Notes under the pieces: model-generated
Told to the model about the DNA's origin: nothing
Database searches by the model: none
Seen by the model: only the letters and a program-made list of their open reading frames with translations
Position numbers and translations under genes: made by a program
Part shown: positions 24,389-33,350 of the stretch, one piece after another
How the letters are laid out: every line of letters begins with the position of its first letter
Numbering within the stretch: position 1 is the first letter of the stretch
NCBI RefSeq assembly: GCF_001598555.1
Contig: NZ_BCZE01000022.1
Span: 1-64,000, forward strand
DNA length: 64,000 nt
From: Novosphingobium rosa NBRC 15208
Lineage (GTDB): Bacteria; Pseudomonadota; Alphaproteobacteria; Sphingomonadales; Sphingomonadaceae
Direction: 5' to 3'

Positions 24389-24398
24389 GCGAGTGAGG

Positions 24399-25589
24399 TC
24401 AGGCGGCGTTCGCGACCATCCCATGGGGGTCAAGGACGAATTTCTGGGCAGCGCCGTGATCGAAGGTTTCATAACCCTTCGGCGCATCTTCCAGGGAAAT
24501 GACCTTGGCATTGACGATGTCGGCGATGGGCAGTCGGCCATGAAGGATCGCCTGCAGCAATTGCCGGTTGTACTTGAGGACCGGAGTCTGACCGGTGTGG
24601 AAGGACTGAGCCTTTGCCCAGCCCAGGCCGAAACGCAGCGACAGGCTGCCCTGCTTGGCGGCGTCATCCACAGCGCCGGGATCTTCCGTAACATAGAGTC
24701 CGGGGATGCCGATCGAACCGGCCGCACGGGTGATCTCCATCATCTGGTTCAGGACGATCGCCGGCTGCTCCCCTCCGGTATGGCCGCGTGCCTCGAAGCC
24801 CACGGCGTCGATGGCCGCATCGACCTCATTGCTTCCGGTGATCTGCGCGATCAGATCGCCCAGGCGGTCGCTCTGCGAGAGGTCGACCGCTTCGAAGCCG
24901 ACATTCGACGCGTGCTGAAGGCGGTCCTTGTTGAAGTCGCCGATCATCACCACAGCAGCGCCCAGAATGCGGGCCGAAGCGGCAGCGGCGAGCCCGACGG
25001 GGCCTGCGCCCGCGACATAGACGATCGAGCCGACACCGACGCCGGCCATCATCGCACCATGGAAGCCGGTCGGCAGAATGTCGGAGAGCATCGTGATATC
25101 GCGGATCCGTTCCATTGCGCGGTCGCGGTCACCGATCTTGAGCAGGTTGAAATCTGCATAGGGCACCATCACGTAACGGGCCTGGCCGCCGATCCAGCCG
25201 CCCATGTCGACATAGCCGTAGGCCCCGCCGGCACGCGAACCGTTGACCGTCAGACACACGCCCGTGTCCTGCGACTTGCAGGTCCGGCAGCGCCCGCAAG
25301 CCACATTGAAGGGGACCGAGACAATGTCCCCGATATCGAGCATCTCGACATCGGCGCCCTTCTCGACCACCTCGCCGGTGATTTCATGTCCGAGAACCAG
25401 CCCTGCAGGGGCCGTCGTGCGACCGCGCACCATATGCTGGTCGGAACCGCAGATGTTGGTGGTGATAACCTTCAGGATGACGCCGTGCTCGATCTTGCGG
25501 CCGTCGGGAGCCTCGAATTTGGGATCAGCGATCGACTGAACCTCGACCTTCCCGGGCCCCATATAGACGACACCTTTGTTGCCACTCAT
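24399..25589 (-). CDS. fdhA: Glutathione-independent formaldehyde dehydrogenase (FdhA-type)
   Basis: A 396-residue zinc alcohol dehydrogenase-fold protein. Catalytic zinc region NICGSDQHMVRG and LGHEITGEVV; structural zinc region CGRCRTCKSQDTGVC; NAD-binding VYVAGAGPVGLAAAA. The inserted segment ITRAAGSIGIPGLYVTEDPGA is characteristic of the Pseudomonas putida-type formaldehyde dismutase/dehydrogenase. It oxidises formaldehyde to formate with bound NAD. It is the last gene of the operon second oxygenase-vanA-fdhA, so it detoxifies the formaldehyde made by O-demethylation. Confidence 0.92.
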   Translation of the reverse strand: MSGNKGVVYMGPGKVEVQSIADPKFEAPDGRKIEHGVILKVITTNICGSDQHMVRGRTTAPAGLVLGHEITGEVVEKGADVEMLDIGDIVSVPFNVACGRCRTCKSQDTGVCLTVNGSRAGGAYGYVDMGGWIGGQARYVMVPYADFNLLKIGDRDRAMERIRDITMLSDILPTGFHGAMMAGVGVGSIVYVAGAGPVGLAAAASARILGAAVVMIGDFNKDRLQHASNVGFEAVDLSQSDRLGDLIAQITGSNEVDAAIDAVGFEARGHTGGEQPAIVLNQMMEITRAAGSIGIPGLYVTEDPGAVDDAAKQGSLSLRFGLGWAKAQSFHTGQTPVLKYNRQLLQAILHGRLPIADIVNAKVISLEDAPKGYETFDHGAAQKFVLDPHGMVANAA

Positions 25590-25630
25590 GTTCTCATCCT
25601 CTCATCCAGATTTGGGCCAATGGCCATTCA

Positions 25631-25657
25631 GCCGGCGGTGAGGGTGTCACCGGCGGC
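25631..25657 (-). promoter_or_regulatory. Hairpin between vanA and fdhA
   Basis: GCCGGCGGTGA and TCACCGGCGGC pair over 10 of 11 positions with a 5-nt loop in the 85-base gap. It may mark a processing site or partial attenuator that sets the fdhA level. Confidence 0.35.
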
Positions 25658-25674
25658 TAAATCGGGTCGAAACG

Positions 25675-26778
25675 TCAGCTGTGCGCTGTTTCCATGTCGT
25701 CTGCACCGGCCGGCTCCTGCAGGCCACGTTCGGCGGCGATGGCGCGGTCGATCATCATGCGCGAGCGAACCCCACCCGCATCGATGTTCAGCTTCAGCAG
25801 CCGCCGCTCGGGATAGAGCGTCAGATTGGCCTGCTGCTGCTCGAGCATGTCGAGATCCTCGCCGAAGATTTTGCCCTGTCCCTCGCGGATCTTGTCCGTC
25901 AATTCGTGATCATCAACGGCGAACTGACGGGCCATGCCCCAAAAATAGTGATGCGAGGTCTCGGTTTCCGGCGTGATGAAGTCGACCACGATGCTGGCCG
26001 CCTTCTTCGATTTCTCAGCATCGTAGCCGCCGTGGCCCTCGAGTGCGACGCCGACTTCGATCATCACATGGCTGGGCAGCGAGAAGCGGCAGACCTGCCA
26101 GCGATCGACTGTGGCGTCGCGGGGCAACCCCGCGCCTTCGAGCGCCATCTGCCAGAAGGGCGGTGCCTTCACCCCCTCCATGTTCCGGCTGGTATGGACC
26201 TCGTCGCCCACGACCCTGGTCTTCACCGGTGCCTCGTCGATCTCTTTCTGACCGATGCTGGAGGCGTGGACGTAGGTTTCATGGGTAAGATCCATGAGAT
26301 TGTCTACCATCAAGCGATAGTCGCATTTGATGTGATAGAGGCCGCCGCCATACGCCCATTCGCTGCTCTCGGCCCATTCAAGGTGGTGAAGCTTGTCGGG
26401 CGAGGCTGCGGCAGGATCACCAGGCCACACCCAGATGAAGCCGTAGCGCTCGATGACCGGAAAGGTGCGGATGGGCGGAAACCCTTTCACGCGCTGGCCG
26501 GGCATCTCCTCTGCCTGACCTTTACAGCCCATAGCCAGCCCGTGATACCCGCAGACGAGCAGGTCGTCGCGCACGAAACCAAGCGAGAGCGGTGCGCCGC
26601 GATGGGGGCAGAAGTCTTCCAACGCCACAGCGTCACCGCTCGTCTTGCGGTAGAAGACCATGCGTTCATCGCAGATCTTGCGACCGAGCGGCTTTTCCGC
26701 GATTTCTTCGGCGGTGCATGCGACATACCAGGCGTTTACCGGCCACGGCGTGGCGGCGGTCGTATGAAGTCCACTCAC
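25675..26778 (-). CDS. vanA: Vanillate O-demethylase, Rieske oxygenase subunit
   Basis: 367 residues from GTG 26778, preceded by AGGAG at 8 bases. The sequence follows known VanA closely: PVNAWYVACTAEEIAEKPLG, Rieske cluster C57/H59 (DFCPHRGAPLS) and C76/H79 (VCGYHGLAMGC), and mononuclear iron site DNLMDLTHETYVHASSIG. It demethylates vanillate to protocatechuate and formaldehyde. No VanB-type reductase lies in the window. A TTG at 26799 opens the frame further but has no ribosome site. Second gene of the operon, between another oxygenase and fdhA. Confidence 0.92.
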   Translation of the reverse strand: MSGLHTTAATPWPVNAWYVACTAEEIAEKPLGRKICDERMVFYRKTSGDAVALEDFCPHRGAPLSLGFVRDDLLVCGYHGLAMGCKGQAEEMPGQRVKGFPPIRTFPVIERYGFIWVWPGDPAAASPDKLHHLEWAESSEWAYGGGLYHIKCDYRLMVDNLMDLTHETYVHASSIGQKEIDEAPVKTRVVGDEVHTSRNMEGVKAPPFWQMALEGAGLPRDATVDRWQVCRFSLPSHVMIEVGVALEGHGGYDAEKSKKAASIVVDFITPETETSHHYFWGMARQFAVDDHELTDKIREGQGKIFGEDLDMLEQQQANLTLYPERRLLKLNIDAGGVRSRMMIDRAIAAERGLQEPAGADDMETAHS

Positions 26779-26809
26779 GATATATGCTCCTGAATTCAAT
26801 GTAGGGCCG

Positions 26810-26839
26810 GTGGCATGCGATCCGCAGATCGCTTGCCAC
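26810..26839 (-). promoter_or_regulatory. Hairpin between the second oxygenase and vanA
   Basis: Arms GTGGCATGCGATC and GATCGCTTGCCAC pair except for one T-T mismatch and enclose a CGCA loop, in the 71-base gap just before the vanA ribosome site. No T run follows, so message processing or stabilisation is more likely than termination. Confidence 0.45.
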
Positions 26840-26849
26840 GCCGCTCGGG

Positions 26850-27914
26850 TTAGGCCGCGACCATTCCCGGCTCGCGTTCTGCCTTCATCAGGCGGCGCAG
26901 CACCTGGCGGGCTTGACGGCTGCCGACATCGCTGGCGATATCGAGGAGCGGACGATCAGGTTCGGCCGAAATGCGCAACTGCTGAAGTTCGAGGACTTCC
27001 TGGTCCTCACGGAACGTATCGGCCGTTTGCTGGAACACCTTTTCAGGCACGCCGTCGGCGAGTGCGTCGGTCGCGACGGACCAGAAATAATGGGTAGTGG
27101 TTTCGGTCTCGGGCGTGATGCCATGGAACCCGACCATCGAGAAACCATGCTCGCGTTTGCCCTCATAGGCGCCGGTGTCGGCATCGCAGGCGCCGGTGTT
27201 GATGCGGATGAGAACCGGCATGAACTCGATTTCCTGCCACCGATCGACCTTTCCGGTGAAGCCCTTGGCAGTCTTATAAGTCGGAGGCGGTTCGGAGTTG
27301 GGCATATGCCGACTGACCCGAACCACATCGCCATCCCGAGTCGAGTTGGTCTTGATCCCGAAATGGAGTTCAGGGTTGCCGCCGATGGTCTGCGCGTGGA
27401 TGTAGGGCAGGTGCGAGAGGTCCATCAGGTTCTCGATCATGAGTTCCCAATTTCCCTGGATGTCATAGTGGAAGCTCTTCCAGCGGAACCGCGGATTCGC
27501 ATGCCAGGGATGCGCTGGGATCGCGGTTTCGTCGGCGAGGGCGGGCTCACCCATCCAGATCCACATGAGGGAATCGCGTTCGACGAGCGGATAGCGGCGC
27601 ACGCAGGCGGTCGAGGGCACCTTGTCCTGCGCCGGAATTTTCTCGCATTTCCCTTGAGTGTTGAACTCCAGTCCGTGGTAGCTGCAGCGAATCCGCTCGC
27701 CTTCGACCATGCCGAAGCTGAGGGGCAGGGCGCGGTGACAACAACGGTCCTCAAGCGCCGAGACCTCGCCGCTCTGGGTCCGGAACAGGACGACCGGCTG
27801 ATTGAGAAACGTCCTGCCGACTCGCTCGCCCGGGGCGAGATCCGTGCCCCAGCCGGCAACGTACCAGTTGTTGTAAAGGAAGCCTTCCTCCTTGGCCGCG
27901 GAAGTGCCGGGCAT
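26850..27914 (-). CDS. VanA/dicamba-demethylase-like Rieske oxygenase
   Basis: 354 residues with an AGGAGA ribosome site. Rieske ligands: C58/H60 (EDRCCHRALPLS) and C77/H80 (RCSYHGLEF). Mononuclear iron region: IENLMDLSHLPYIHAQT (N162, D165, H168, H173). Length and layout match single-component-oxygenase O-demethylases such as VanA and DdmC rather than two-subunit ring dioxygenases. It is clearly different in sequence from the vanA product next door, so it probably acts on a different methoxy compound or does a different hydroxylation. First gene of its operon and divergent from a LysR gene. Confidence 0.85.
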   Translation of the reverse strand: MPGTSAAKEEGFLYNNWYVAGWGTDLAPGERVGRTFLNQPVVLFRTQSGEVSALEDRCCHRALPLSFGMVEGERIRCSYHGLEFNTQGKCEKIPAQDKVPSTACVRRYPLVERDSLMWIWMGEPALADETAIPAHPWHANPRFRWKSFHYDIQGNWELMIENLMDLSHLPYIHAQTIGGNPELHFGIKTNSTRDGDVVRVSRHMPNSEPPPTYKTAKGFTGKVDRWQEIEFMPVLIRINTGACDADTGAYEGKREHGFSMVGFHGITPETETTTHYFWSVATDALADGVPEKVFQQTADTFREDQEVLELQQLRISAEPDRPLLDIASDVGSRQARQVLRRLMKAEREPGMVAA

Positions 27915-27984
27915 CTCTCTCTCCTGTGCTTGTGATTGGCTTGAACATACCCGGAGAAAGCGGTATAGGCATCACGTATCAAAC

Positions 27985-27999
27985 TTATACATACTATAA
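27985..27999. promoter_or_regulatory. LysR operator candidate before 28002
   Basis: TTATACATACTATAA is an inverted repeat (5-5-5) two bases before the LysR start and inside the divergent region to the Rieske operon. The placement suits autorepression. Confidence 0.4.
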
Positions 28000-28001
28000 A
28001 C

Positions 28002-29009
28002 ATGTCTAATTTAGATCTCGATCTCAACCTGCTCAAGGTGTTGGAGGTGCTCTTCCATCACCGCAACGTCTCGGCCGCCGCCCGCGCGCTGGGCGTGACG
28101 CAGCCGAGCGTCAGTCAGTCGCTCAAACGATTGCGCGAGCATTTCGGGGATGATCTCTTCGTACGCCAGGGCGGTGAGATGAGCCCGACCGCCGCAGCGG
28201 AGCGATTGCGGGGGCCGGTGATGCGCATCATGACGGCCGTGCATTCGGATATTGTACCATCCGGGCCTTTCGAGCCGGAGAAATCTGACCGCTGTTTCAC
28301 CCTCAGCCTATCGGATCTGGGTGAGCTGAGCTTCCTGCCAGATTTAATGGTAGCCCTGCGTCGCCGGGCGCCTCGAATTACCGTACAGTCGGTCACGCTG
28401 CCTCCGCGCGAGTTGCGGGAAAGCCTGATCGGCGGTGAGATCGATCTGGCGCTCGGGTATTTCATCGAATTCGACGGCGATCACCTCTTTTCCCAGAAGC
28501 TGTTCGAGCAGAGCTTTGTCTGTCTCGTGAGCGAAGATCACCCCACGATCCGCGATTCCCTCACCGTCGAGCAGTTCGTGCAGGGCGAGCATGCGGTGAT
28601 CGAGCAGGATGGTCGCAGCCAGGAGATCTTCGAGCGCAGACTGGTCGCCCTTGGGATACAGCGCCAGGTTGTGCTTCGCTCCCCTCATTTCATGAGCATC
28701 CCGTTGCTCATCGCTCATTCGGATATGATAGCGACCGTTCCTCTCGCGGTCGCCCGCATCTACACACGACTGACTCGCCTCAGGATGCTCGAACTACCCT
28801 TCAGCTGTCCCTCGGTCGAACTGAAGCAGTTTTGGCACAGGCGGTCCCATACCGATCCTGGGACCATTTGGTTGCGCAGATTGGTCGCTGAACTCTTTAA
28901 GGGACAGGATCCGACCGCAGGCGAGCGTTCTCCCTTCTGGCGAACCTTTTTGGATTCAGCATCGCGGGTTCCAGCACCTGGCGATCCCTCCGCGTCACGA
29001 GTGGGCTGA
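28002..29009 (+). CDS. LysR-family transcriptional regulator
   Basis: A 335-residue protein. Helix-turn-helix: DLNLLKVLEVLFHHRNVSAAARALGVTQPSVSQS in continuous frame. The effector domain has DLALGYFIEFDGDHLFSQKLFEQ and PHFMSIPLLIAHSDMIATVPL, closely echoing the LysR at 23393. The two were probably derived from each other or recruited together for similar ligands. Divergent from the Rieske/vanA/fdhA operon, 87 bases between starts, so it likely controls that operon. The C-terminal 30 residues are Pro/Ser-rich and unlike the family. Confidence 0.87.
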   Translation: MSNLDLDLNLLKVLEVLFHHRNVSAAARALGVTQPSVSQSLKRLREHFGDDLFVRQGGEMSPTAAAERLRGPVMRIMTAVHSDIVPSGPFEPEKSDRCFTLSLSDLGELSFLPDLMVALRRRAPRITVQSVTLPPRELRESLIGGEIDLALGYFIEFDGDHLFSQKLFEQSFVCLVSEDHPTIRDSLTVEQFVQGEHAVIEQDGRSQEIFERRLVALGIQRQVVLRSPHFMSIPLLIAHSDMIATVPLAVARIYTRLTRLRMLELPFSCPSVELKQFWHRRSHTDPGTIWLRRLVAELFKGQDPTAGERSPFWRTFLDSASRVPAPGDPSASRVG

Positions 29010-29392
29010 GGCGGCGATTTTTCAGGCCTCTCTGGTTACTGGCTCTGATATGACGTGTCCCATCTGTTTGAGAGAGTTTCTTCCGGCGCCCTATCGCCCG
29101 GGGGGATGTGGCTTGAACCGCCGCTGCTCCAGCGCGAGCACATGTGAGAAATGAGCGCGGAAGCATCGAGGCCTGATCGGCTCGACAGCGGTCAAACTGC
29201 GCCACTTTCCCGGAAATCCAGCGGCCGCCGGATCGAGTTGATGTCAGCTTCCATGTGACTTTCGATCAACCGGGGCGACTTTTGGTCGTTTGACGAGATT
29301 GGACCCCAGAGCGCATCGACACTGCGTTAACGGCCACACGGGCCGTGTACTCAAATCATTGGCATCGCGGTGCCATGGCTGTGGGGAGCGAA
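29010..29392. other. Intergenic region before the thiolase operon
   Basis: A 383-base stretch with no convincing gene on either strand. It should contain the promoter for the forward operon starting at 29393. No clear terminator or repeat was seen. Confidence 0.4.
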
Positions 29393-30514
29393 ATGCGAGA
29401 TTGGAATTATCGCGACAAAGCCTGCATTGTCGGCGTCGGATCGACTGACTACGGCGTGTTTCCGGAAACCGATGCGGTTGGACTGGGTGTCTCCGCTCTC
29501 AAGGCGGCGGTTGACGACGCCGGGATCACCTTCGATGACATCGATGGTGTGATCCTCAACCGGCTGCCGTACGACAGGTTTGCCGAGGTCTCGAACCTCA
29601 ACACGCCCTATCTGCAGTCGACCCCGGCTCACGGACGATTCTCAGCCATCGCCCTGATGATGGCCGCGGAAGCCATCGCCTCGGGCGCCGCCACGACGAT
29701 CGCGCTGGTCTACGGCAATGATGGTCGCTCCAACGCCATGAAATATGGTGGCGATCCCAATTTCTGGGCTCCTTGGGGCTTCACCTCGCCGGGCGCCTCA
29801 CATGCGATGATGTTCCGCCGCCATATGGAGCAGTTCGGGACGACCTCGGAAGATCTGGCCCATATCGCCGTTTCCTTCCGCGAGCATGCGCTGAAGAATC
29901 CCGCAGCCGTGATGAAGAAACCGATCACCATCGAGGATCACCAGAAGAGCCGCTTCATTTGCGATCCCCTGCACCTTCTCGATTATTGCCTGATCAACGA
30001 CGGCGGCGTGGCGTGGATCATGACCACGCCCGAGAAGGCCAAGGACATGAAGAAGAAGCCGGTCTTCGTGTCCGGCTTCGCGCGCCAGGATGATTTTTCC
30101 CAGAACTCGCTTCCGCCGAATGACTACTGGTATCCAGCTCTCCAGAAGGTGGAATCGCAGGTCTATGATCGTGCCGGGCTGACCCGCAACGACATCGACG
30201 GCCTGATGATCTATGACAATTTCTCGCCCACAGTCCTCTTCGCCCTCGAGGGCATGGGATTCTGTAAGCAGGGCGAGGGTGGGCAGTTCGTCAGGGACGG
30301 CATGCTCGAACTCGGGAAAGGGCGCTGGCCGACCAACACAAGCGGTGGCCATCTGTCCGAGAGCTACATGCAGGGATGGGCGCTGATCGTTGAAGGAGTG
30401 CGCCAGCTCCGCGGCGAAGTTCCGCCCGATCGGCAGATCAAGGACTGCAAAGCCCTCCAGTTCATTCTCGCAACCGCGGTTGCCGGCTCCATCATCATCA
30501 GGAACGACGCATGA
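29393..30514 (+). CDS. SCP2-type thiolase/retro-aldolase-like protein (Ltp2-like)
   Basis: 373 residues from ATG 29393 (GGGGAG just upstream). Thiolase fold of the lipid-transfer class: KACIVGVGSTDYGVF, AVDDAGITFDDIDGVI, ALMMAAEAIASGAATTIALVYGN, and C-terminal TSGGHLSESYMQGWALIVEGVRQLRGEV. Members of this group pair with a DUF35 protein, as in Ltp2 of steroid side-chain breakdown, and cleave beta-hydroxyacyl-CoA by retro-aldol reaction, releasing an aldehyde or ketone. The DUF35 gene follows with an ATGA overlap. Whether it acts as thiolase or aldolase cannot be decided here. Confidence 0.82.
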   Translation: MRDWNYRDKACIVGVGSTDYGVFPETDAVGLGVSALKAAVDDAGITFDDIDGVILNRLPYDRFAEVSNLNTPYLQSTPAHGRFSAIALMMAAEAIASGAATTIALVYGNDGRSNAMKYGGDPNFWAPWGFTSPGASHAMMFRRHMEQFGTTSEDLAHIAVSFREHALKNPAAVMKKPITIEDHQKSRFICDPLHLLDYCLINDGGVAWIMTTPEKAKDMKKKPVFVSGFARQDDFSQNSLPPNDYWYPALQKVESQVYDRAGLTRNDIDGLMIYDNFSPTVLFALEGMGFCKQGEGGQFVRDGMLELGKGRWPTNTSGGHLSESYMQGWALIVEGVRQLRGEVPPDRQIKDCKALQFILATAVAGSIIIRNDA

Positions 30515-30918
30515 CCTATCTCAAGCCGCTGCCTGAGGCAGACAAGTGGAGCGGGCCGTTTTTTGAGGGCGCCCGCGAGGGCAAGCTTCTGGCCCAGCGT
30601 TGCAACACCTCCGGGAGGTTCTTCTTTCCCCCGTCCCCCGTTTCGCCGGTCACACGGGACGGCAACTGGTCCTGGGTCGAGCTCTCCGGGAAGGGCAAGA
30701 TCGGTTCGTACGTCGTGATGCACCAGAAGTATTTCCCCGGTTTCGGGGATGAAGTCCCCTATCCGGTGATCGAGGTTGAGCTTGAGGAGGGCGTGCGCCT
30801 CCTTTCCTCGATCGTCGAGCTCGGCGACCGGGAACTCTCCGTTGGCATGCCTGTCGAGGTCGTCTTCGACAAGGTGACCGACGAAGTGACGCTGCCGAAG
30901 TTCCGTCCCGCGGCATGA
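30511..30918 (+). CDS. DUF35 OB-fold partner protein with degenerate zinc ribbon
   Basis: A 135-residue protein. The OB-fold acyl-CoA-associated domain is visible (WSWVELSGKGKIGSYVVMHQKYFPGF, PYPVIEVELEEGVRLLSSI, GMPVEVVFDKV). The rubredoxin-like zinc ribbon normally has two C-x2-C pairs; here the positions read C31, S34, S45 and T48 (QRCNTSGR, PVSPVTRD), so three of four metal ligands are lost. It overlaps the thiolase gene by four bases and is expected to form a complex with its product. Confidence 0.85.
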   Translation: MTYLKPLPEADKWSGPFFEGAREGKLLAQRCNTSGRFFFPPSPVSPVTRDGNWSWVELSGKGKIGSYVVMHQKYFPGFGDEVPYPVIEVELEEGVRLLSSIVELGDRELSVGMPVEVVFDKVTDEVTLPKFRPAA

Positions 30919-30987
30919 GGACGTGAGGCACAAGCGGTCCCATGGCGGGGCCGCTTGCGCCAGAAAAACTCGGAAGAGGAGGGCTTG

Positions 30988-32460
30988 ATGGGCATGAAAG
31001 ACCAACTGAATCCGCAAGGCGAACTCTCGGAGCGGGTCAGGACGCAGTTCTACATCGATGGACGGTGGTGCGATGCGCGCAGCGCCGAGCGACTGGAGCT
31101 GGTGTCGCCAATCACCGAAAACGTCATTCTGACTGTCCCGGGCGGTTGCGCTGAGGACATGTCAGCCGCCGTCGATGCGGCGCGCCGGGCCTTTGATACC
31201 GGGCCCTGGCCGCGCATGGCGCCGAGTGAGCGTGCCCAAGTGCTGCGCCGTATCGGTCAGGCCATCGCTGTGCGTCAGGAACTCTTCGCCCGGGTTTGGA
31301 CCGCGCAGGTGGGGGCCACCATCGGCTTCACCACGATGTTCTCAAGCCTGATTCCCGGCTATTACGATTATTACGCTTCGCTCGCGGATCACTACGCCTT
31401 CGAAGACGTACGCAAGACCGCCCAAGGGCATGCGCGTGTCGTGCGCGAGCCGGTCGGTGCCTGCGCCCTGATCCTGCCGTGGAACGCGCCGCTCATTCTC
31501 CTATCGCAGAAGCTTGCCGCCGGGCTTTTCGCCGGCTGCACCTTCGTGGTGAAGCCGAGTCCGGAAACTCCCCTCGACGCGCTTATCCTTGCGGAATGCG
31601 CGGAGGAAGCCGGTTTGCCACCGGGCGTTCTCAATATTGTGCCTGCGGGGCGCGAGGCTGGCGATGCGTTGATCCGGGATCCACGCATCGACAAGGTCAG
31701 CTTTACCGGTTCGACCGATGCCGGGCGGCATATCGGAGCGGTTTGCGCCAGTCGCATCGCTCGCTGCAGCCTTGAACTGGGGGGTAAATCCGCCGCCATC
31801 ATCTGTGAGGATGCGGACCTGCAGACGGCGCTCGGAACGATCGTTCCCTTCGCTATGCCATTTTCCGGGCAGATCTGCTTCTCGCAGACCCGGGTGCTCG
31901 TCCCCCAAAGCCGGCATGACGAAATTCTGGACGCCTATGTCGAAGCGGTCGGTCATATCCGTCTCGGTGATCCGTGGGATACGGCGACGACCATGGGGCC
32001 ATTGTCGATGGGGCGGCAGCGCGACCGTGTCCTGTCCTACATCGAGAAGGGTCGGGGCGAGGGAGCCCGCCTGGTCAAGGGTGGAGGAACGGGAGGCTTC
32101 AATCAGGGCTATTTCGTTGAGCCCACCATCTTTGACCGTGTCACCCCGGACATGGTTATCGCTCAGGAAGAGATCTTCGGTCCGGTGGTTTCCATCCTCA
32201 CCTATTCCAACGAGGAAGAGGCTGTCGCAATCGCCAACAACAGCCAGTTCGGTCTGTCCGGGACGGTGTTCTCCAAGGACGTCGGTCGAGCGGAGTCCAT
32301 CGCGCGCCGCGTGCGGACCGGCAATATTTCCATCAACGGCCTGCAGATCGATCCGAGCGTTCCCTTCGGCGGTTTCAAGCAGTCCGGGATCGGCAGGGAA
32401 GGCGGAGTCGAAGGCCTTGAGGTCTTCCTCGAACCCAAGGCGATCTACTTTCCCGCATAA
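30988..32460 (+). CDS. NAD(P)-dependent aldehyde dehydrogenase
   Basis: 490 residues from ATG 30988 (GGAGG upstream). ALDH superfamily landmarks: ALILPWNAPLILLSQKLAAGL, VVKPSPETPLDAL, SFTGSTDAGRHI, ELGGKSAAIICEDADL (general-base Glu), and the catalytic Cys in FSGQICFSQTRVLVP. It oxidises an aldehyde to the acid. It follows the thiolase/DUF35 pair, so a natural substrate is the aldehyde released by retro-aldol cleavage. Substrate unknown; vanillin-like aldehydes are a reasonable guess. Confidence 0.88.
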   Translation: MGMKDQLNPQGELSERVRTQFYIDGRWCDARSAERLELVSPITENVILTVPGGCAEDMSAAVDAARRAFDTGPWPRMAPSERAQVLRRIGQAIAVRQELFARVWTAQVGATIGFTTMFSSLIPGYYDYYASLADHYAFEDVRKTAQGHARVVREPVGACALILPWNAPLILLSQKLAAGLFAGCTFVVKPSPETPLDALILAECAEEAGLPPGVLNIVPAGREAGDALIRDPRIDKVSFTGSTDAGRHIGAVCASRIARCSLELGGKSAAIICEDADLQTALGTIVPFAMPFSGQICFSQTRVLVPQSRHDEILDAYVEAVGHIRLGDPWDTATTMGPLSMGRQRDRVLSYIEKGRGEGARLVKGGGTGGFNQGYFVEPTIFDRVTPDMVIAQEEIFGPVVSILTYSNEEEAVAIANNSQFGLSGTVFSKDVGRAESIARRVRTGNISINGLQIDPSVPFGGFKQSGIGREGGVEGLEVFLEPKAIYFPA

Positions 32461-32520
32461 GCCTGCAAGTTACGATTTCAACGCAGCGACACCGTTCGCG
32501 AGAGGCATTTGGAGTTCATC

Positions 32521-33300
32521 ATGAGTGAAGAAAATCTGGTCGTTGTCGAGGAAAAGCAGGGCTATGCGATCATGCGCATCAACCGCCCTGCCAAGCGCAA
32601 TGCGATGAGCAAGGCTGCGCGGATCGCCATGCTTGAGGCGATGGAGCAGCTCAAAGGCCGCTTCGGTGTTATCGTGCTGACCGGCACCGATGTCAGCTTC
32701 TGCGCCGGTCTCGACCTGAAGGAAGCCAGCGCCGAACGCGAGGCAGGGATCGAGCCGGACCCGGCGACCTCCTGGCAAGCAGTCAACGTTGCAATCCGCG
32801 CCCACCCCGCCGTGTTCATCGCTGCGGTCAACGGGTTGGCCCTGGGTGGCGGCGTGACCCTGATCAACGTCTGCGATCTGGCCATTGCCTCGGAGCGAGC
32901 CTCGATGGGCATGCCGGAAATGGGCTTTGCAACCTACCCCGGGCTTGCCGGCCCTTCGACGCAATATTCGCTGACCCGCAAGCGTCACGCCTGGATGATG
33001 TTCACGACCGACCGTATCGACGGTGCGACCGCCGAGCGCTGGGGCCTGGTCAACAAGGTGGTGCCCCACGAGGAACTGATGGCTGAAGCCGAGGCTGTTG
33101 CGGCCAAAATCGGTCAGTTCGACCCAGTTGCCCTCACCGTGAGCAAGGGGGCGATGGATCAGATTCCAGTTCAGATCGATTGGGACGGGGCCTTCACCTT
33201 TGGTGTAGGCAAGATCAACGAAATCAATAAAATGACCGCAGCAGGCAGTGAGGGGCTGGCTCGCTTTTCCCAGGGCGAGCGACTCGTCGGGCAGGGCTGA
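32521..33300 (+). CDS. Enoyl-CoA hydratase/crotonase-family protein
   Basis: 259 residues from ATG 32521 (TTGGAG upstream). Crotonase fold: RINRPAKRNAMS, FCAGLDLKEAS (oxyanion hole), NGLALGGGVTLINVCDLAIASERA, and MPEMGFATYPGL carrying the catalytic Glu. The GLDLKE motif and layout recall hydroxycinnamoyl-CoA hydratase-lyase as well as ordinary enoyl-CoA hydratases. In context it would hydrate an unsaturated side chain produced by the acyl-CoA dehydrogenase. Confidence 0.87.
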   Translation: MSEENLVVVEEKQGYAIMRINRPAKRNAMSKAARIAMLEAMEQLKGRFGVIVLTGTDVSFCAGLDLKEASAEREAGIEPDPATSWQAVNVAIRAHPAVFIAAVNGLALGGGVTLINVCDLAIASERASMGMPEMGFATYPGLAGPSTQYSLTRKRHAWMMFTTDRIDGATAERWGLVNKVVPHEELMAEAEAVAAKIGQFDPVALTVSKGAMDQIPVQIDWDGAFTFGVGKINEINKMTAAGSEGLARFSQGERLVGQG

Positions 33301-33350
33301 AGGCATAGCCGAACAAAAGCAGGCGTGATCGAGAGAGGCGGTGAAGTAGC

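Noticed and set aside
24393-25976. Forward 527-codon frame opposite fdhA and vanA
   Set aside because: A GC-rich shadow; both opposing genes are unmistakable families.
25600-27960. Reading the two Rieske proteins as alpha and beta subunits of a ring dioxygenase
   Set aside because: Both carry their own Rieske and iron sites and VanA-type length, so they are separate O-demethylase-type oxygenases.
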